From NCBI GenBank assembly GCA_947164825.1, contig CAMUYE010000009.1, positions 1 through 39,625 of the forward strand: a stretch of DNA of 39,625 bases, in the 5' to 3' direction. The notes beneath the pieces were generated by a model. That model was not told where the DNA came from. It worked only from the letters and a program-made list of their open reading frames with translations, and did no database searches. The translations under genes and the position numbers were made by a program. This DNA is from an uncultured Clostridia bacterium (GTDB lineage Bacteria > Bacillota > Clostridia > Oscillospirales > Oscillospiraceae). How positions within the stretch are numbered: the first letter of the stretch is position 1; each line of letters starts with the position of its first letter. Shown in pieces: positions 1-7,289 of this stretch.

Positions 1-1181
1 ACGCCCTGCCCCAGGCTCCCCAGCAGTTCAAGCAGCTGCTGATGACCTCCGGCTTCGACCGCTATTTCCAGATCGCCCCCTGCTTCCGTGACGAGGACGC
101 CCGCGGCGACCGCAGCCCCGGCGAGTTCTATCAGCTGGATATGGAGATGGCCTTCGCCACCCAGGACGACGTCTTCGCCGTCCTGGAGGACGTGCTGCCC
201 CCCATCTTTGCCAAGTACGGCAAGTACGATATCGCCAGCAAGCCTCCCTTTAAGCGCATCCCCTATCTGGAGGCCCTGGAGACCTACGGCTCCGACAAGC
301 CGGACCTGCGCATCGACCTGACCGCGAAGAACGTCACTTCCCTCTTTGAGAACACGGAGTTCGCCCCCTTCCAGGGCAAGACCGTCCGGGCCGTGCCCGT
401 CTCCGACTGCGCCCTGACCCGGAAGCAGATCGAAAAGCTGCTGACCGACTGCGAGGTCCAGAGCGGCACCAAGGGCTACTGGTTCAAGACCGACGAGAGC
501 GGCAACCTGGCCGGCGGCGTGGCGAAGTTCGTGGACCCGGAGAAGGCCAAGGCCCTGCTGGACCTGAAGCCCAACACCCTGGTGCTCCTGGCCGCGGAGA
601 CCAAGAACATCGGCGTCATCATCAAGACCTTCGGCCCGGCCTGCCCCGGCCACTTCGACAAGGAGCGCTACGAGTTCTGCTGGATCGTGGACTTCCCCAT
701 GTACGAGATCGGCGAGGAGAGCGGCGAGCTGGAATTCTGCCACAACCCCTTCTCCATGCCCGAGGGCGGCATGGAGACTCTGCTGAAGGCGGAGCGGGGC
801 GAGATCGACCCGCTGAGCATCCTGGCCCAGCAGTACGACATCGTCTGCAACGGCGTGGAGCTCTCCTCCGGCGCGGTCCGGAACCACGACCCCGAGATCA
901 TGATCAAGGCCTTTGAGTTCGTCCGCCTGGGCGAAGAGGACGTGAAGGCCAAGTTCCCCGCCATGTACAACGCCTTCTGCTACGGCGCGCCTCCCCATGC
1001 AGGCGTGGCCCCCGGCGTGGACCGGATGGTCATGCTCCTGGCCGGTGTGGACACCATCCGGGAGGTCATCCCCTTCCCCATGAACAAGAACGCCCAGGAC
1101 GTGATGATGGACGCCCCCGGCACCGTGACCCGGAAGCAGCTCGACGAGCTGCACATCGCCGTGGTCAAGGACGAAGCGTAA
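1..1181 (+). CDS. aspS: Aspartyl-tRNA synthetase, C-terminal part (gene runs off the left edge)
   Basis: Charges tRNA-Asp with aspartate in the cytoplasm. The reading frame is open from base 3, before the first in-frame ATG at 42, so the 5' end lies outside the window; about 392 residues are visible. Class II synthetase motif 2 is seen as FRDEDARGDR followed by FYQLDMEM. The bacterial GAD-type insert follows, and motif 3 is GVAPGVDRMVMLLAG near the C-terminus, followed by IREVIPFPMNKNAQD, which is typical of bacterial AspRS. Whether it is the discriminating or the Asp/Asn non-discriminating form cannot be decided, because the anticodon-binding domain is missing. The gene ends at a TAA. No clear terminator follows; a short GCAAAAT tandem lies at about 1230-1243. 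Confidence 0.97.
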   Translation, partial: ALPQAPQQFKQLLMTSGFDRYFQIAPCFRDEDARGDRSPGEFYQLDMEMAFATQDDVFAVLEDVLPPIFAKYGKYDIASKPPFKRIPYLEALETYGSDKPDLRIDLTAKNVTSLFENTEFAPFQGKTVRAVPVSDCALTRKQIEKLLTDCEVQSGTKGYWFKTDESGNLAGGVAKFVDPEKAKALLDLKPNTLVLLAAETKNIGVIIKTFGPACPGHFDKERYEFCWIVDFPMYEIGEESGELEFCHNPFSMPEGGMETLLKAERGEIDPLSILAQQYDIVCNGVELSSGAVRNHDPEIMIKAFEFVRLGEEDVKAKFPAMYNAFCYGAPPHAGVAPGVDRMVMLLAGVDTIREVIPFPMNKNAQDVMMDAPGTVTRKQLDELHIAVVKDEA

Positions 1182-1260
1182 ATCCGGGTCCTCCGGCCCG
1201 CTCCTCCCGCACGAGCCGGAACGTAAAACGCAAAATGCAAAATGATAAGAGGTGCGCAGG

Positions 1261-1530
1261 ATGAGCAATTCCTTTGCTGTGCTCGGGCGGCTCTTCTATT
1301 CCGCCCTGGTGCTGCTTCCCATCGGGGCCCTGGTCCATTGGTTCGGCGTTCTGGTCTTCCACGTCAAGCAGAAGAACGCTTATTCCGACGCCGCCGGGCT
1401 GCGGTACCGCCGGGTGCGCACGGTCTTTCTTGTGATCGCCATCGTGATGACGGTCCTTTCCCTGGCTGCGTGGGGAATCGTACTCTGCTTCTTTGGAGAC
1501 ATGACGCCGACCCCCATCCCCGTGAGTTGA
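1261..1530 (+). CDS. Small two-helix membrane protein, unknown function
   Basis: An 89-residue protein that I do not recognise. It has two hydrophobic segments: about residues 6-31 (LFYSALVLLPIGALVHWFGV) and about 52-78 (TVFLVIAIVMTVLSLAAWGI). They are separated by a basic, polar stretch containing KQKNAYSDAAGLRYRR, so a two-pass inner-membrane protein with this loop in the cytoplasm is likely. The ATG at 1261 is preferred over the in-frame GTG at 1252, because AGAGGTG at 1248-1254 gives a normal six-base spacing to the ATG. The next gene also encodes a small membrane protein and starts 95 bases on; the two may be cotranscribed. No motif points to a function. Confidence 0.65.
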   Translation: MSNSFAVLGRLFYSALVLLPIGALVHWFGVLVFHVKQKNAYSDAAGLRYRRVRTVFLVIAIVMTVLSLAAWGIVLCFFGDMTPTPIPVS

Positions 1531-1625
1531 GCCGATCCCCCTGTGCGGGAACGAAAAACCGCATCTGATTGCCGAATCTCCGAAATAGAAGCCCGAAAAC
1601 CGAAACAATAAAAGGAGGCCCAGCC

Positions 1626-2096
1626 ATGTTCTGTATGAATTGCGGAAATCAAGTACCGGACGACAGCGCCGTCTGTCCCTATTGCCGCACGCCGCTTGCG
1701 CGGCCGGTGGACGCGGCGCCGACCGGAGCCCGGAAGGCGCTTCCGATCATCGCCCTCTGCTGCGGCGCTGCCGGGACCGTGGTCGGCTCAGCCGGCTACA
1801 TCGCCACCTGGTTCGACACTGTCTTTTCTCATTCGTATGCAACGAGTTTACCGTCCGCTCCGCTCCCGGTGATCTTGTTGAGCTGCCTTCTGGGCCTGGC
1901 CGCCATTGTCTGCGGCGTCATCGGCCTGGTCCGCTCCATTCGGACCGGCGGGAAAAAATACGTGACCGGCATCGTGCTCTCCGCCATCGGGATCTATTTC
2001 GGCATCAGCGCGCTGAGTACCTGCTCGATGTTCCTGATCATGAATGGCATGAGCGGGGTGTTCAGTCAGTATTCCGATTTCTTTTTCGAATTCTGA
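1626..2096 (+). CDS. Zinc-ribbon membrane protein (DUF4190-like)
   Basis: A 156-residue protein. It starts with a zinc ribbon, CMNCGNQVPDDSAVCPYC (two CxxC pairs near residues 3-6 and 17-20), then a short linker and about three hydrophobic segments: PIIALCCGAAGTVVGSAG, LPVILLSCLLGLAAIVCGVI and a C-terminal one after the GGKKY loop. The pattern of a cytoplasmic zinc ribbon in front of a DUF4190-like glycine-rich membrane region is common in Firmicutes; its function is unknown. The start is well supported by AGGAGG at 1613-1618, seven bases before the ATG. A strong terminator follows directly. A similar architecture recurs at 28446-28907. Confidence 0.8.
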   Translation: MFCMNCGNQVPDDSAVCPYCRTPLARPVDAAPTGARKALPIIALCCGAAGTVVGSAGYIATWFDTVFSHSYATSLPSAPLPVILLSCLLGLAAIVCGVIGLVRSIRTGGKKYVTGIVLSAIGIYFGISALSTCSMFLIMNGMSGVFSQYSDFFFEF

Positions 2097-2107
2097 TCGC
2101 ATAAACA

Positions 2108-2147
2108 AGTCCGGGACAGATCGGCCGATCCGTCCCGGACTGTTTTT
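2108..2147 (+). terminator. Rho-independent terminator after the zinc-ribbon gene
   Basis: The arm AGTCCGGGACaGATCGG (2108-2124) pairs with CCGATCcGTCCCGGACT (2125-2141), with one internal mismatch, followed by GTTTTTT. It ends the small membrane-protein genes upstream. Confidence 0.85.
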
Positions 2148-2155
2148 TCCTTGTT

Positions 2156-2314
2156 ATACTGAACTCCCATAGAAAGATTGAAAAATGTTCCGTGCAGGAA
2201 TTGCGTCAGACGAGGCGGAGGACGCAGGCGGGCTTGACGCCCGGCAAGGACGACAACGAAGTATGACACAATTCCTGCCGAAACAGATTAAAGGTTTCTA
2301 TGGGAGTTCAGTAT
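2156..2314. repeat. Long imperfect palindrome with 20-bp perfect terminal inverted repeats
   Basis: Bases 2156-2175 (ATACTGAACTCCCATAGAAA) are the exact reverse complement of 2295-2314. Further in, GCAGGAATTG (2194-2203) matches CAATTCCTGC (2269-2278) in the same way, so each arm is about 55 bases with a few mismatches. The centre holds a smaller hairpin, CGGGC-TTGA-CGCCCG type, near 2229-2243. There is no coding capacity, so it resembles a miniature inverted-repeat (MITE-like) unit or a repeated extragenic palindrome. Its right end touches the stop codon of the minus-strand ligase-like gene. Confidence 0.7.
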
Positions 2315-3684
2315 TATTGTCCCTCTGCCCGCAGCCTTTGCGCCCTTGCTTCCAGCAGCCCCATAGTCAGCCAGAAGAAGGGCATGACGATGACCGAGGA
2401 GATGCAGAACAGCATCGCACAGAGGAAGCAGATCAGGCCGCCGCCCAGGATCGCCACAGCGCGATCCCTGCGATACCTGACCCAATGGTACAGGCTGATC
2501 CCCACGACGCCGAGCCAGCTCAGCAGGGCGGGCAGGCCCTGGCAATAGAGCACGTGCAGCGGGTAGCAGTGGCCGTCGGTGAGGGTGGCCCGGGCGACCT
2601 CGACCCCGTTCTCGTCATAGCGAATGAAGGGCGACAGCCCGGAGAAGCGAACCATATCCGGCCCCACGCCGGTCCAGAGCCGGTCCGGGATCCGTTCGAG
2701 CATCTGCCGCCAGATATAGAAGCGGCCGGAGCCGAAGGTATCGCTGACCTCGCCGTGGAGCAGCCGCTGCAGCTCGTTGATCGGCTTCAAAACATCAATA
2801 TACTTGTCTCCATACACCAGCTCCTCCGGAAGCCGGATGAAGAAGAGCAGCAGCAGCCCCGCCACCGCCAGCGTCCCATAGGCCAGGAGCACCCAGCGGC
2901 GCTTCCCGGCGGGACAGAAGACCAGCCCGCAGACAGCCGCGCCCAGGATCATGCCCACCGGGCCGCAGAGCACCCTGATCCAGAGCAGGATTGCGAGGCA
3001 GGCCGCGGCGAGGATCCAGGTGGGCCAGCTCCTGGCCGGTCTCTGCTTGATCGTGCTGAGGATCAGCATGGGGACGACCAGCGCAAGAAAGGCGGAGACG
3101 ATATCCACGTTGCCGATGGTGCCCGCGTAGGCGCCCTTGTATTTGACGCCAAAGCCGTCGTAGTAGTTCAGTTTTTCCGGATAGAGCCCCAGGGGATTCT
3201 TGCCGAGGGCCTGGAGCAGGCAGAGCAGGCAGAAGGCCGTCAGAGACCAGAACAGCACCCAAAACAGCCGCTTGGTCGGCTTGCCCCAGCGGGATACGAT
3301 CAGAAAGACCAGCACGTAGAGGCTGAGGGTCAGCGCGGCTTCGTGGGCCTTTTCATTGTACCAGGCCTTGGCCCCGTAGGGCGAAAAGGCCGCGGAGACC
3401 AGCGTACAGGCCAAAAACGCCAGGGCGGCGATCTGCGTGGGCGTGGGCCTGCGCAGCTTCTTTTTTACCAGGTCGTAAATGAAAAAGCAGACGCCGAAAA
3501 CCGCGAGCTCTCCGGCAAGCGCGTAGAAGGTCCAGGTCTTTGCCGCCGAGATTCCGGAAAAGCCCTTGAAGCCGGGGAACAGGAGATCCACGACAAGAAA
3601 CTGGCCCACCCAGATCTCTGTCACAATCTCTGTCCATACCGGTTTTTTCCGTTGGATTTTGCGATGCTCGCCCACAGGACTCAC
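2314..3684 (-). CDS. O-antigen ligase / polymerase-like (Wzy/WaaL family) membrane protein
   Basis: About 456 residues with roughly ten hydrophobic segments. Near residue 318 the sequence GSGRFYIWRQMLERIPDRLW is followed by TGVGPDMV, the signature seen before the large outer loop of O-antigen ligases and polymerases. The loop contains DGHCYPLHVLY (His near 372 and 377), which resembles the conserved H-x-x-x-L segment, with Cys where Asn is usual. Family members transfer or polymerise lipid-linked glycans on the outer face of the membrane; the substrate here is unknown. I chose the GTG at 3684; GTG 3675 is also possible, with GGGGGTGAG just before it. The open frame extends upstream to 4041, but that part translates the tandem repeats and is not believed. 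No other glycan genes are adjacent. Confidence 0.8.
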   Translation of the reverse strand: MSPVGEHRKIQRKKPVWTEIVTEIWVGQFLVVDLLFPGFKGFSGISAAKTWTFYALAGELAVFGVCFFIYDLVKKKLRRPTPTQIAALAFLACTLVSAAFSPYGAKAWYNEKAHEAALTLSLYVLVFLIVSRWGKPTKRLFWVLFWSLTAFCLLCLLQALGKNPLGLYPEKLNYYDGFGVKYKGAYAGTIGNVDIVSAFLALVVPMLILSTIKQRPARSWPTWILAAACLAILLWIRVLCGPVGMILGAAVCGLVFCPAGKRRWVLLAYGTLAVAGLLLLFFIRLPEELVYGDKYIDVLKPINELQRLLHGEVSDTFGSGRFYIWRQMLERIPDRLWTGVGPDMVRFSGLSPFIRYDENGVEVARATLTDGHCYPLHVLYCQGLPALLSWLGVVGISLYHWVRYRRDRAVAILGGGLICFLCAMLFCISSVIVMPFFWLTMGLLEARAQRLRAEGQ

Positions 3685-3714
3685 CCCCTGCCTTTCCTTC
3701 GTTCGGATATTCGT

Positions 3715-3743
3715 ATCATAGCAAAAAACGCGGGAAAATGCAA
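3715..3743 (-). promoter_or_regulatory. Promoter of the ligase-like gene
   Basis: On the minus strand TTGCAT (3743-3738) and TATGAT (3720-3715) are separated by exactly 17 bases. The predicted start lies some 25-35 bases before the GTG codons. The -35 box lies in the T-rich tail of the upstream terminator. Confidence 0.6.
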
Positions 3744-3783
3744 CATAAAACCTCCTCCGGTTCCCGAAAACCGGAGGAGGTTT
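3740..3783 (-). terminator. Rho-independent terminator of the rubredoxin transcript
   Basis: A perfect 15-bp stem (3748-3762 with 3769-3783, arm AAACCTCCTCCGGTT) with a six-base loop. On the minus strand it is followed by a T-rich tail (TTTTATGTTGCATTTT). It lies at the far end of the tandem-repeat tract that follows the rubredoxin gene. Confidence 0.75.
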
Positions 3784-3790
3784 CAGCTTG

Positions 3791-3981
3791 TGCCGTTCCG
3801 CTTCGATCGGAGAACGGCGCGTTACCGTTCCGCTTTGATCGGAGAACGGCGCGTTGCCGTTCCGTTGTGGATCGAAAAACGGCGCGTTACCGTTCCGCTT
3901 TGATCGGAGAACGGCGCGTTGCCGTTCCGCCGTGGATCGGAGAACGGCGCGTTGCCGTTCCGCTGTGGATCGGAAAACGGG
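3791..3981. repeat. Six tandem 32/33-bp repeats, each a potential hairpin
   Basis: Units start at 3791, 3823, 3855, 3888, 3920 and 3953; the last is cut short at the rubredoxin stop codon. Each unit contains GCCGTTC or ACCGTTC and, after about 15 bases, GAACGGC, so each can fold into a small hairpin. There are two variants in the centre, CTTTGATCGG (32-bp units) and TGTGGATCGG (33-bp units). The units are contiguous with no unique spacers, so this is not a CRISPR array. The tract would form the 3' untranslated region of the rubredoxin mRNA. Confidence 0.9.
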
Positions 3982-3982
3982 A

Positions 3983-4117
3983 TTACTCCTCGGGGGAGAA
4001 GTCTTCCTTCCCCACGCCGCAGAGCTCGCAGGTGAAATCATCGGGAAGGTCTTCCCACTTCACGCCGGCCTCTTCCTCGTCGTAGACCCAGCCGCAGACA
4101 TTGCAGACATACTTCAT
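3983..4117 (-). CDS. Rubredoxin, short form
   Basis: A 44-residue one-iron electron carrier of the cytoplasm. The four iron ligands are in CNVCG (Cys5, Cys8) and CELCG (Cys30, Cys33), with the hallmark WEDLPDDF just before the second pair. Typical rubredoxins have about 52-54 residues; here the segment between YDEEEAG and the WEDLP box is shortened by about eight residues, so the usual acidic loop is missing. The ATG at 4117 has GGAGG upstream (AGGAGGAAAAACAC). A longer in-frame reading to 4957 has no ribosome site and crosses a repeat. In anaerobes rubredoxin typically feeds oxygen- or peroxide-reducing proteins; no such partner is visible nearby. Confidence 0.93.
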   Translation of the reverse strand: MKYVCNVCGWVYDEEEAGVKWEDLPDDFTCELCGVGKEDFSPEE

Positions 4118-4163
4118 GTGTTTTTCCTCCTGGCCGTATTCAGACGTCGCCGTCCGTGGATCC

Positions 4164-4192
4164 ATTATAGCATCTTCCCGCCGGATTTGCAA
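4164..4192 (-). promoter_or_regulatory. Promoter of the rubredoxin gene
   Basis: On the minus strand TTGCAA (4192-4187) and a perfect TATAAT (4169-4164) are 17 bases apart. The predicted transcript starts some 40 bases before the ATG. Confidence 0.75.
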
Positions 4193-4225
4193 GGACAATC
4201 GCATCGGGATTCGCTTTCCGCAGAT

Positions 4226-4339
4226 TGGGATTTGTGGGGCTATCTCCGTAGGGGGCGGCGTCCTCGACGCCCCGAACGTGCCGTTCTCTGATCCGTCCGG
4301 GCCGTCGGGGACGCCGGCCCCTACGGAGTGCCAAATCCG
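4226..4339. repeat. Copy A of the ~119-bp GC-rich palindromic element (diverged, reversed)
   Basis: Runs from TGGGATTTGT to CCAAATCCG and contains GTAGGGGGCGGCGTCC and its near reverse complement GGGACGCCGGCCCCTAC. It aligns with the reverse complement of the copies at 5311 and 24221, with scattered substitutions. It lies between the divergent rubredoxin and rsmA genes. Confidence 0.85.
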
Positions 4340-4369
4340 AATTTTGCGATTCAAAACGCGAAAAGGGTA

Positions 4370-4398
4370 TTCCATTTTCCCGCAAAATAAGGTAAAAT
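4370..4398 (+). promoter_or_regulatory. Probable rsmA promoter
   Basis: TTCCAT (4370-4375) and TAAAAT (4393-4398) with 17-base spacing, 35 bases before the rsmA ATG. The -35 box is weak. It begins about 30 bases after repeat copy A. Confidence 0.45.
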
Positions 4399-4432
4399 AT
4401 CGGTATCGAAACGAATTCCGGGAGGGAATGAA

Positions 4433-5287
4433 ATGGAGCTGACCAACGCCCGTGAGATGCGGGCTCTGTTGGAGGAAAACGGATTTCACTTCTCCAAGGC
4501 CAAGGGGCAGAACTTTCTGACGGCGGCCTGGGTGCCCCGGCGGATCGCCGAGGAGGCAGGCGTGGACCGGGAGGCCGGCGTTCTGGAGGTCGGGCCCGGC
4601 ATCGGCCCGCTGACGGAGCAGCTCTGCCTCCGGGCCGGGAAGGTGCTGGCCGTGGAGCTGGATCAGCGCCTGAAGCCGATCCTGGCGAAAACCGTCGGGC
4701 ACTTCGGCAATCTGGAGCTGCGTTTTGCCGACGTGATGGATCTGGATCTGGCTGAGACGGTCCGGACAGCCTTTCCGGGCCTTCGGCCCATGGCCTGCGC
4801 CAATCTCCCCTATTACATCACCTCTCCCGTGCTGACGAAACTGCTGGAATCCAGGGCCTTTGACTCTGTCACGGTGATGATCCAGAAGGAGGTGGCCCAG
4901 CGGATCTGCGCCGCGCCGGGCAGCGGCGACGGTGGGGCCTTTACGGTTTTCTGCCACTGGTACGCCGAACCGAAGGCGCTCTTTGACGTGCCGCCGGACT
5001 GCTTTCTGCCCCGGCCCCAGGTCACCTCTACGGTCATCACCCTGAAAACGCGGCGGGAGCCCCCCTGCCCCGTGGCCGACGAGGCCCTCTTCTTCCGGGT
5101 GGTCCGGGCCGCCTTCGCCCAGCGGCGGAAGACCCTGGTAAATTCCATGATGACCGGCTTTTCCGATCTGGGCAAGGAGCGGATCGCGGAAATCCTGACG
5201 GCCTGCGGCCTCTCCCCCACCGTGCGCGGGGAAGCGCTGACCCTGGAACAGTTCGCGGCCATCGCCAACCGGATCGCCCTCCGATAA
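4433..5287 (+). CDS. rsmA: 16S rRNA (adenine(1518)-N6/adenine(1519)-N6)-dimethyltransferase
   Basis: Dimethylates the two adjacent adenines in the 3' terminal hairpin of 16S rRNA (KsgA function), using S-adenosylmethionine. The 284-residue length is normal. The entry signature KAKGQNFL is near residues 23-30, the SAM-binding loop LEVGPGIGPL at 51-60, the acidic VAVELD at 72-77, and the catalytic NLPYYITSP at 124-132. The helical C-terminal domain includes RKTLVNSM. The start is supported by GGGAGGG ending eight bases before the ATG. The next gene lies 170 bases downstream, past repeat copy B. Confidence 0.97.
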   Translation: MELTNAREMRALLEENGFHFSKAKGQNFLTAAWVPRRIAEEAGVDREAGVLEVGPGIGPLTEQLCLRAGKVLAVELDQRLKPILAKTVGHFGNLELRFADVMDLDLAETVRTAFPGLRPMACANLPYYITSPVLTKLLESRAFDSVTVMIQKEVAQRICAAPGSGDGGAFTVFCHWYAEPKALFDVPPDCFLPRPQVTSTVITLKTRREPPCPVADEALFFRVVRAAFAQRRKTLVNSMMTGFSDLGKERIAEILTACGLSPTVRGEALTLEQFAAIANRIALR

Positions 5288-5310
5288 TTCGCCCGCCGCT
5301 TTGCCAAATT

Positions 5311-5429
5311 CGGATTTGTCGAGCTCTCGCCGTAGGGGCCGGCGTCCCCGACGGCCCGCACGTATCAGATAACGGCATGTTCGGGGCGTCGGGGACGCCG
5401 CCCCCTACGGCGCTACAAATCCCGATTTT
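5311..5429. repeat. Copy B of the ~119-bp GC-rich palindromic element
   Basis: Identical over its whole 119 bases to 24221-24339, and the reverse complement of the start of the copy at 39575. The two arms, GCCGTAGGGGCCGGCGTCCC and the near reverse complement GGGACGCCGCCCCCTACGGC, surround a centre with CGTATCAGATAACGGCATG. It lies between rsmA and the radical SAM gene. Confidence 0.92.
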
Positions 5430-5456
5430 CTGTTCTGTGAAAGCTGGTAAAGGCCT

Positions 5457-6428
5457 ATGCCCATCTCCGCAAACGAATACTTCAAAGGGCGCTTCGGCTG
5501 CAAGGTCTACAAGCTGGCGCTGGACGGGGGCATGAGCTGCCCGAACCGGGACGGGACCAAGGGGACCCGGGGCTGTATCTTCTGCTCCGGGGCTGGCAGC
5601 GGCGACTTCGCCGAGGGGCGCATCCGCTTCGCGGGCGGCCTGGGCGCGGAGGACTCCACCCGCACGCACAGCGCGGGCAGCCATGGCGCGGGAGACTCCA
5701 CCCGCCTACGCTCCGTGACGGAGCAGATCGAGGCCGCCAAGGCGCGGGTGGCCGGGAAGATCCGGGACGGCAAATACATCGCCTATTTCCAGAGCTTTAC
5801 CAACACCTATGCGCCCCTGCCTTATCTGGAAGCCCTGTTTACCGAGGCCATTTCCCACCCCGATGTCTGCGCCCTGGCGGTGGCCACCCGGCCGGATTGT
5901 CTGCCGGAGGAGGTGTTGGCCCTGCTGGGGCGGCTGGACCGGATCAAGCCCGTCATCGTGGAGCTGGGGCTCCAGACCATCCACCCCGCCACGGCGGCGT
6001 TCATCCGCCGGGCCTATCCCCTCTCCGACTTTGACCGGGCCGTGGATCGCCTGTCGGCCCTGGGCCTGCACACCGTCGTTCACGTGATCCTGGGCCTGCC
6101 CGGGGAAACGGAGGATATGGTCGTTCAAACCGTGGACTACGTGGGCCGCAGCGGAGCGAAAGGCATCAAGCTCCAGCTCCTGCATGTGCTGGAGGGCACG
6201 GATCTGGCGGAGCTCTGGCGGGCGGGGCAGGTGCCGGTCATGGAATTGGAAGACTACGCCCGGCTCCTGGGCCGCTGTCTGGCGGTGCTGCCGGAGGACA
6301 TGGTGATCCACCGGCTCACCGGCGACGGGGCGAAAAAGGATCTGCTGGCGCCCCTGTGGAGCGCGGACAAGAAGCGGGTTCTGAATTATGTAAACTCCTA
6401 TTTGAAAGGAAACGGATATGTATTTTGA
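5457..6428 (+). CDS. Radical SAM protein, TIGR01212/YhcC family
   Basis: A 323-residue radical SAM enzyme. The opening YKLALDGGMSCPNRDGT and the cluster cysteines Cys28, Cys40 and Cys43 (CPNRDGTKGTRGCIFC) are the hallmark of the YhcC group, whose substrate is unsettled. Later segments YFQSFTNTYAP, ELGLQTIHP and HVILGLPGET are the usual barrel strands. Residues of about 55-85 form an insert absent from typical members, made of a duplicated block (GAEDSTRTHSAG and GAGDSTRL); the rest has normal length. The ATG at 5457 has only a weak AAAGG site. The stop overlaps the start of the TatD gene, indicating translational coupling. Confidence 0.9.
   Translation: MPISANEYFKGRFGCKVYKLALDGGMSCPNRDGTKGTRGCIFCSGAGSGDFAEGRIRFAGGLGAEDSTRTHSAGSHGAGDSTRLRSVTEQIEAAKARVAGKIRDGKYIAYFQSFTNTYAPLPYLEALFTEAISHPDVCALAVATRPDCLPEEVLALLGRLDRIKPVIVELGLQTIHPATAAFIRRAYPLSDFDRAVDRLSALGLHTVVHVILGLPGETEDMVVQTVDYVGRSGAKGIKLQLLHVLEGTDLAELWRAGQVPVMELEDYARLLGRCLAVLPEDMVIHRLTGDGAKKDLLAPLWSADKKRVLNYVNSYLKGNGYVF
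5644..5705. repeat. Short direct repeat inside the radical SAM gene
   Basis: A 20-base block at 5644-5663 (GCGCGGAGGACTCCACCCGC) recurs at 5686-5705 with two substitutions, a period of 42 bases (14 codons). It keeps the reading frame and accounts for the extra protein loop. Confidence 0.75.
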
Positions 6429-7179
6429 TTCACATGCCCACCTGGACGACCGGCGCTTCGACGAGGACCGGGACGCCATTTTTGAGGACCTGAAAAACCA
6501 TGGGGTCGGGCTGATTATGAACATCGGCTGCGACCTGAAGAGCAGCTTGCAAAGCATCGACCTGGCCCACAAATACCCCTTCGTCTACGCCGCCGTGGGC
6601 TCCCACCCCGACGACGCGGCGCAGCTGGACGACCGGCTCCTGGAGATCTACAAGAAGCTCTGCGCCGACGAGCGGGTGAAGGCCATCGGGGAGATCGGCC
6701 TGGACTACCACTACGAGGACCCCCCGCGGGAGGTCCAGCTGCCCGCCTTCCGGCGGCAACTGGAGCTGGCGAAGGAAGTGGGCCTGCCGGTCATCGTCCA
6801 CGAGCGGGAGGCCCACGCCGACGGCATGGAGCTGATCCGCCAGTTCCCGGAGCTCACCGGCGTCTTCCACTGCTATTCCGGGGCCCTGGAACAGGCCAAG
6901 GAGCTGGTGAAGCGGGGCTGGTACATCGGCTTCACCGGGGTCGTAACCTTCAAGAACGCCCGGAAGGCCCTGGAGGTGGCGGAATGGCTGCCCCTGGACC
7001 GGATCCTGATCGAGACAGACTGCCCCTACATGGCGCCGGAGCCCCACCGGGGCCGGCGGAACGACAGCCGCTACGTGCCCCTGGTGGCGGCGAAGCTGGC
7101 GGAGCTGCGGGGAATCACACCGGAGGAGATGGGAGAGATCACGACGGAGAACGCTCGCAGATTGTTCCGGATCCCGTGA
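6418..7179 (+). CDS. TatD family metal-dependent DNase
   Basis: A 253-residue TIM-barrel hydrolase acting on DNA 3' ends or small substrates. Metal ligands are visible: the FDSHAHLDD motif (His6, His8), Glu92 in IGEIGLDYHY, His128 in VIVHER, His151 in GVFHCYSG and Asp201 in IETDCPYM. Length and C-terminus (PLVAAKLAELRG) are typical. The ATG at 6418 lies 11 bases inside the end of the radical SAM gene, so the pair is probably translated from one mRNA. It is followed by a strong shared terminator facing hslO. Confidence 0.95.
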   Translation: MYFDSHAHLDDRRFDEDRDAIFEDLKNHGVGLIMNIGCDLKSSLQSIDLAHKYPFVYAAVGSHPDDAAQLDDRLLEIYKKLCADERVKAIGEIGLDYHYEDPPREVQLPAFRRQLELAKEVGLPVIVHEREAHADGMELIRQFPELTGVFHCYSGALEQAKELVKRGWYIGFTGVVTFKNARKALEVAEWLPLDRILIETDCPYMAPEPHRGRRNDSRYVPLVAAKLAELRGITPEEMGEITTENARRLFRIP

Positions 7180-7216
7180 ATTGGCCCGGCGCGGATCGGG
7201 TCGCGCAGCGTTTCAG

Positions 7217-7275
7217 CCATACAAAACGACTATTGATTGACCGCTTCACGGCCAATCAATAGTCGTTTTGTATGG
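7217..7275. terminator. Bidirectional terminator between tatD and hslO
   Basis: A perfect 23-bp stem: 7217-7239 pairs with 7253-7275 around a 13-base loop. AAAACG/CGTTTT tracts in the stem give U-rich tails in both directions, suiting the convergent genes. Confidence 0.85.
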
Positions 7276-7289
7276 TTTCTCTTTCCTGT

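Noticed and set aside
2185-3903. 572-codon open frame on the plus strand
   Set aside because: Antisense to the ligase-like gene and running through the palindrome and the tandem repeats; low-complexity product.
3791-3981. CRISPR array
   Set aside because: Repeats of 32-33 bases are directly joined with no unique spacers, and no cas genes are present.
3685-4041. N-terminal extension of the ligase-like protein
   Set aside because: It would translate the tandem hairpin repeats (RSTAERQRAV units), has no ribosome site and overlaps the rubredoxin gene.
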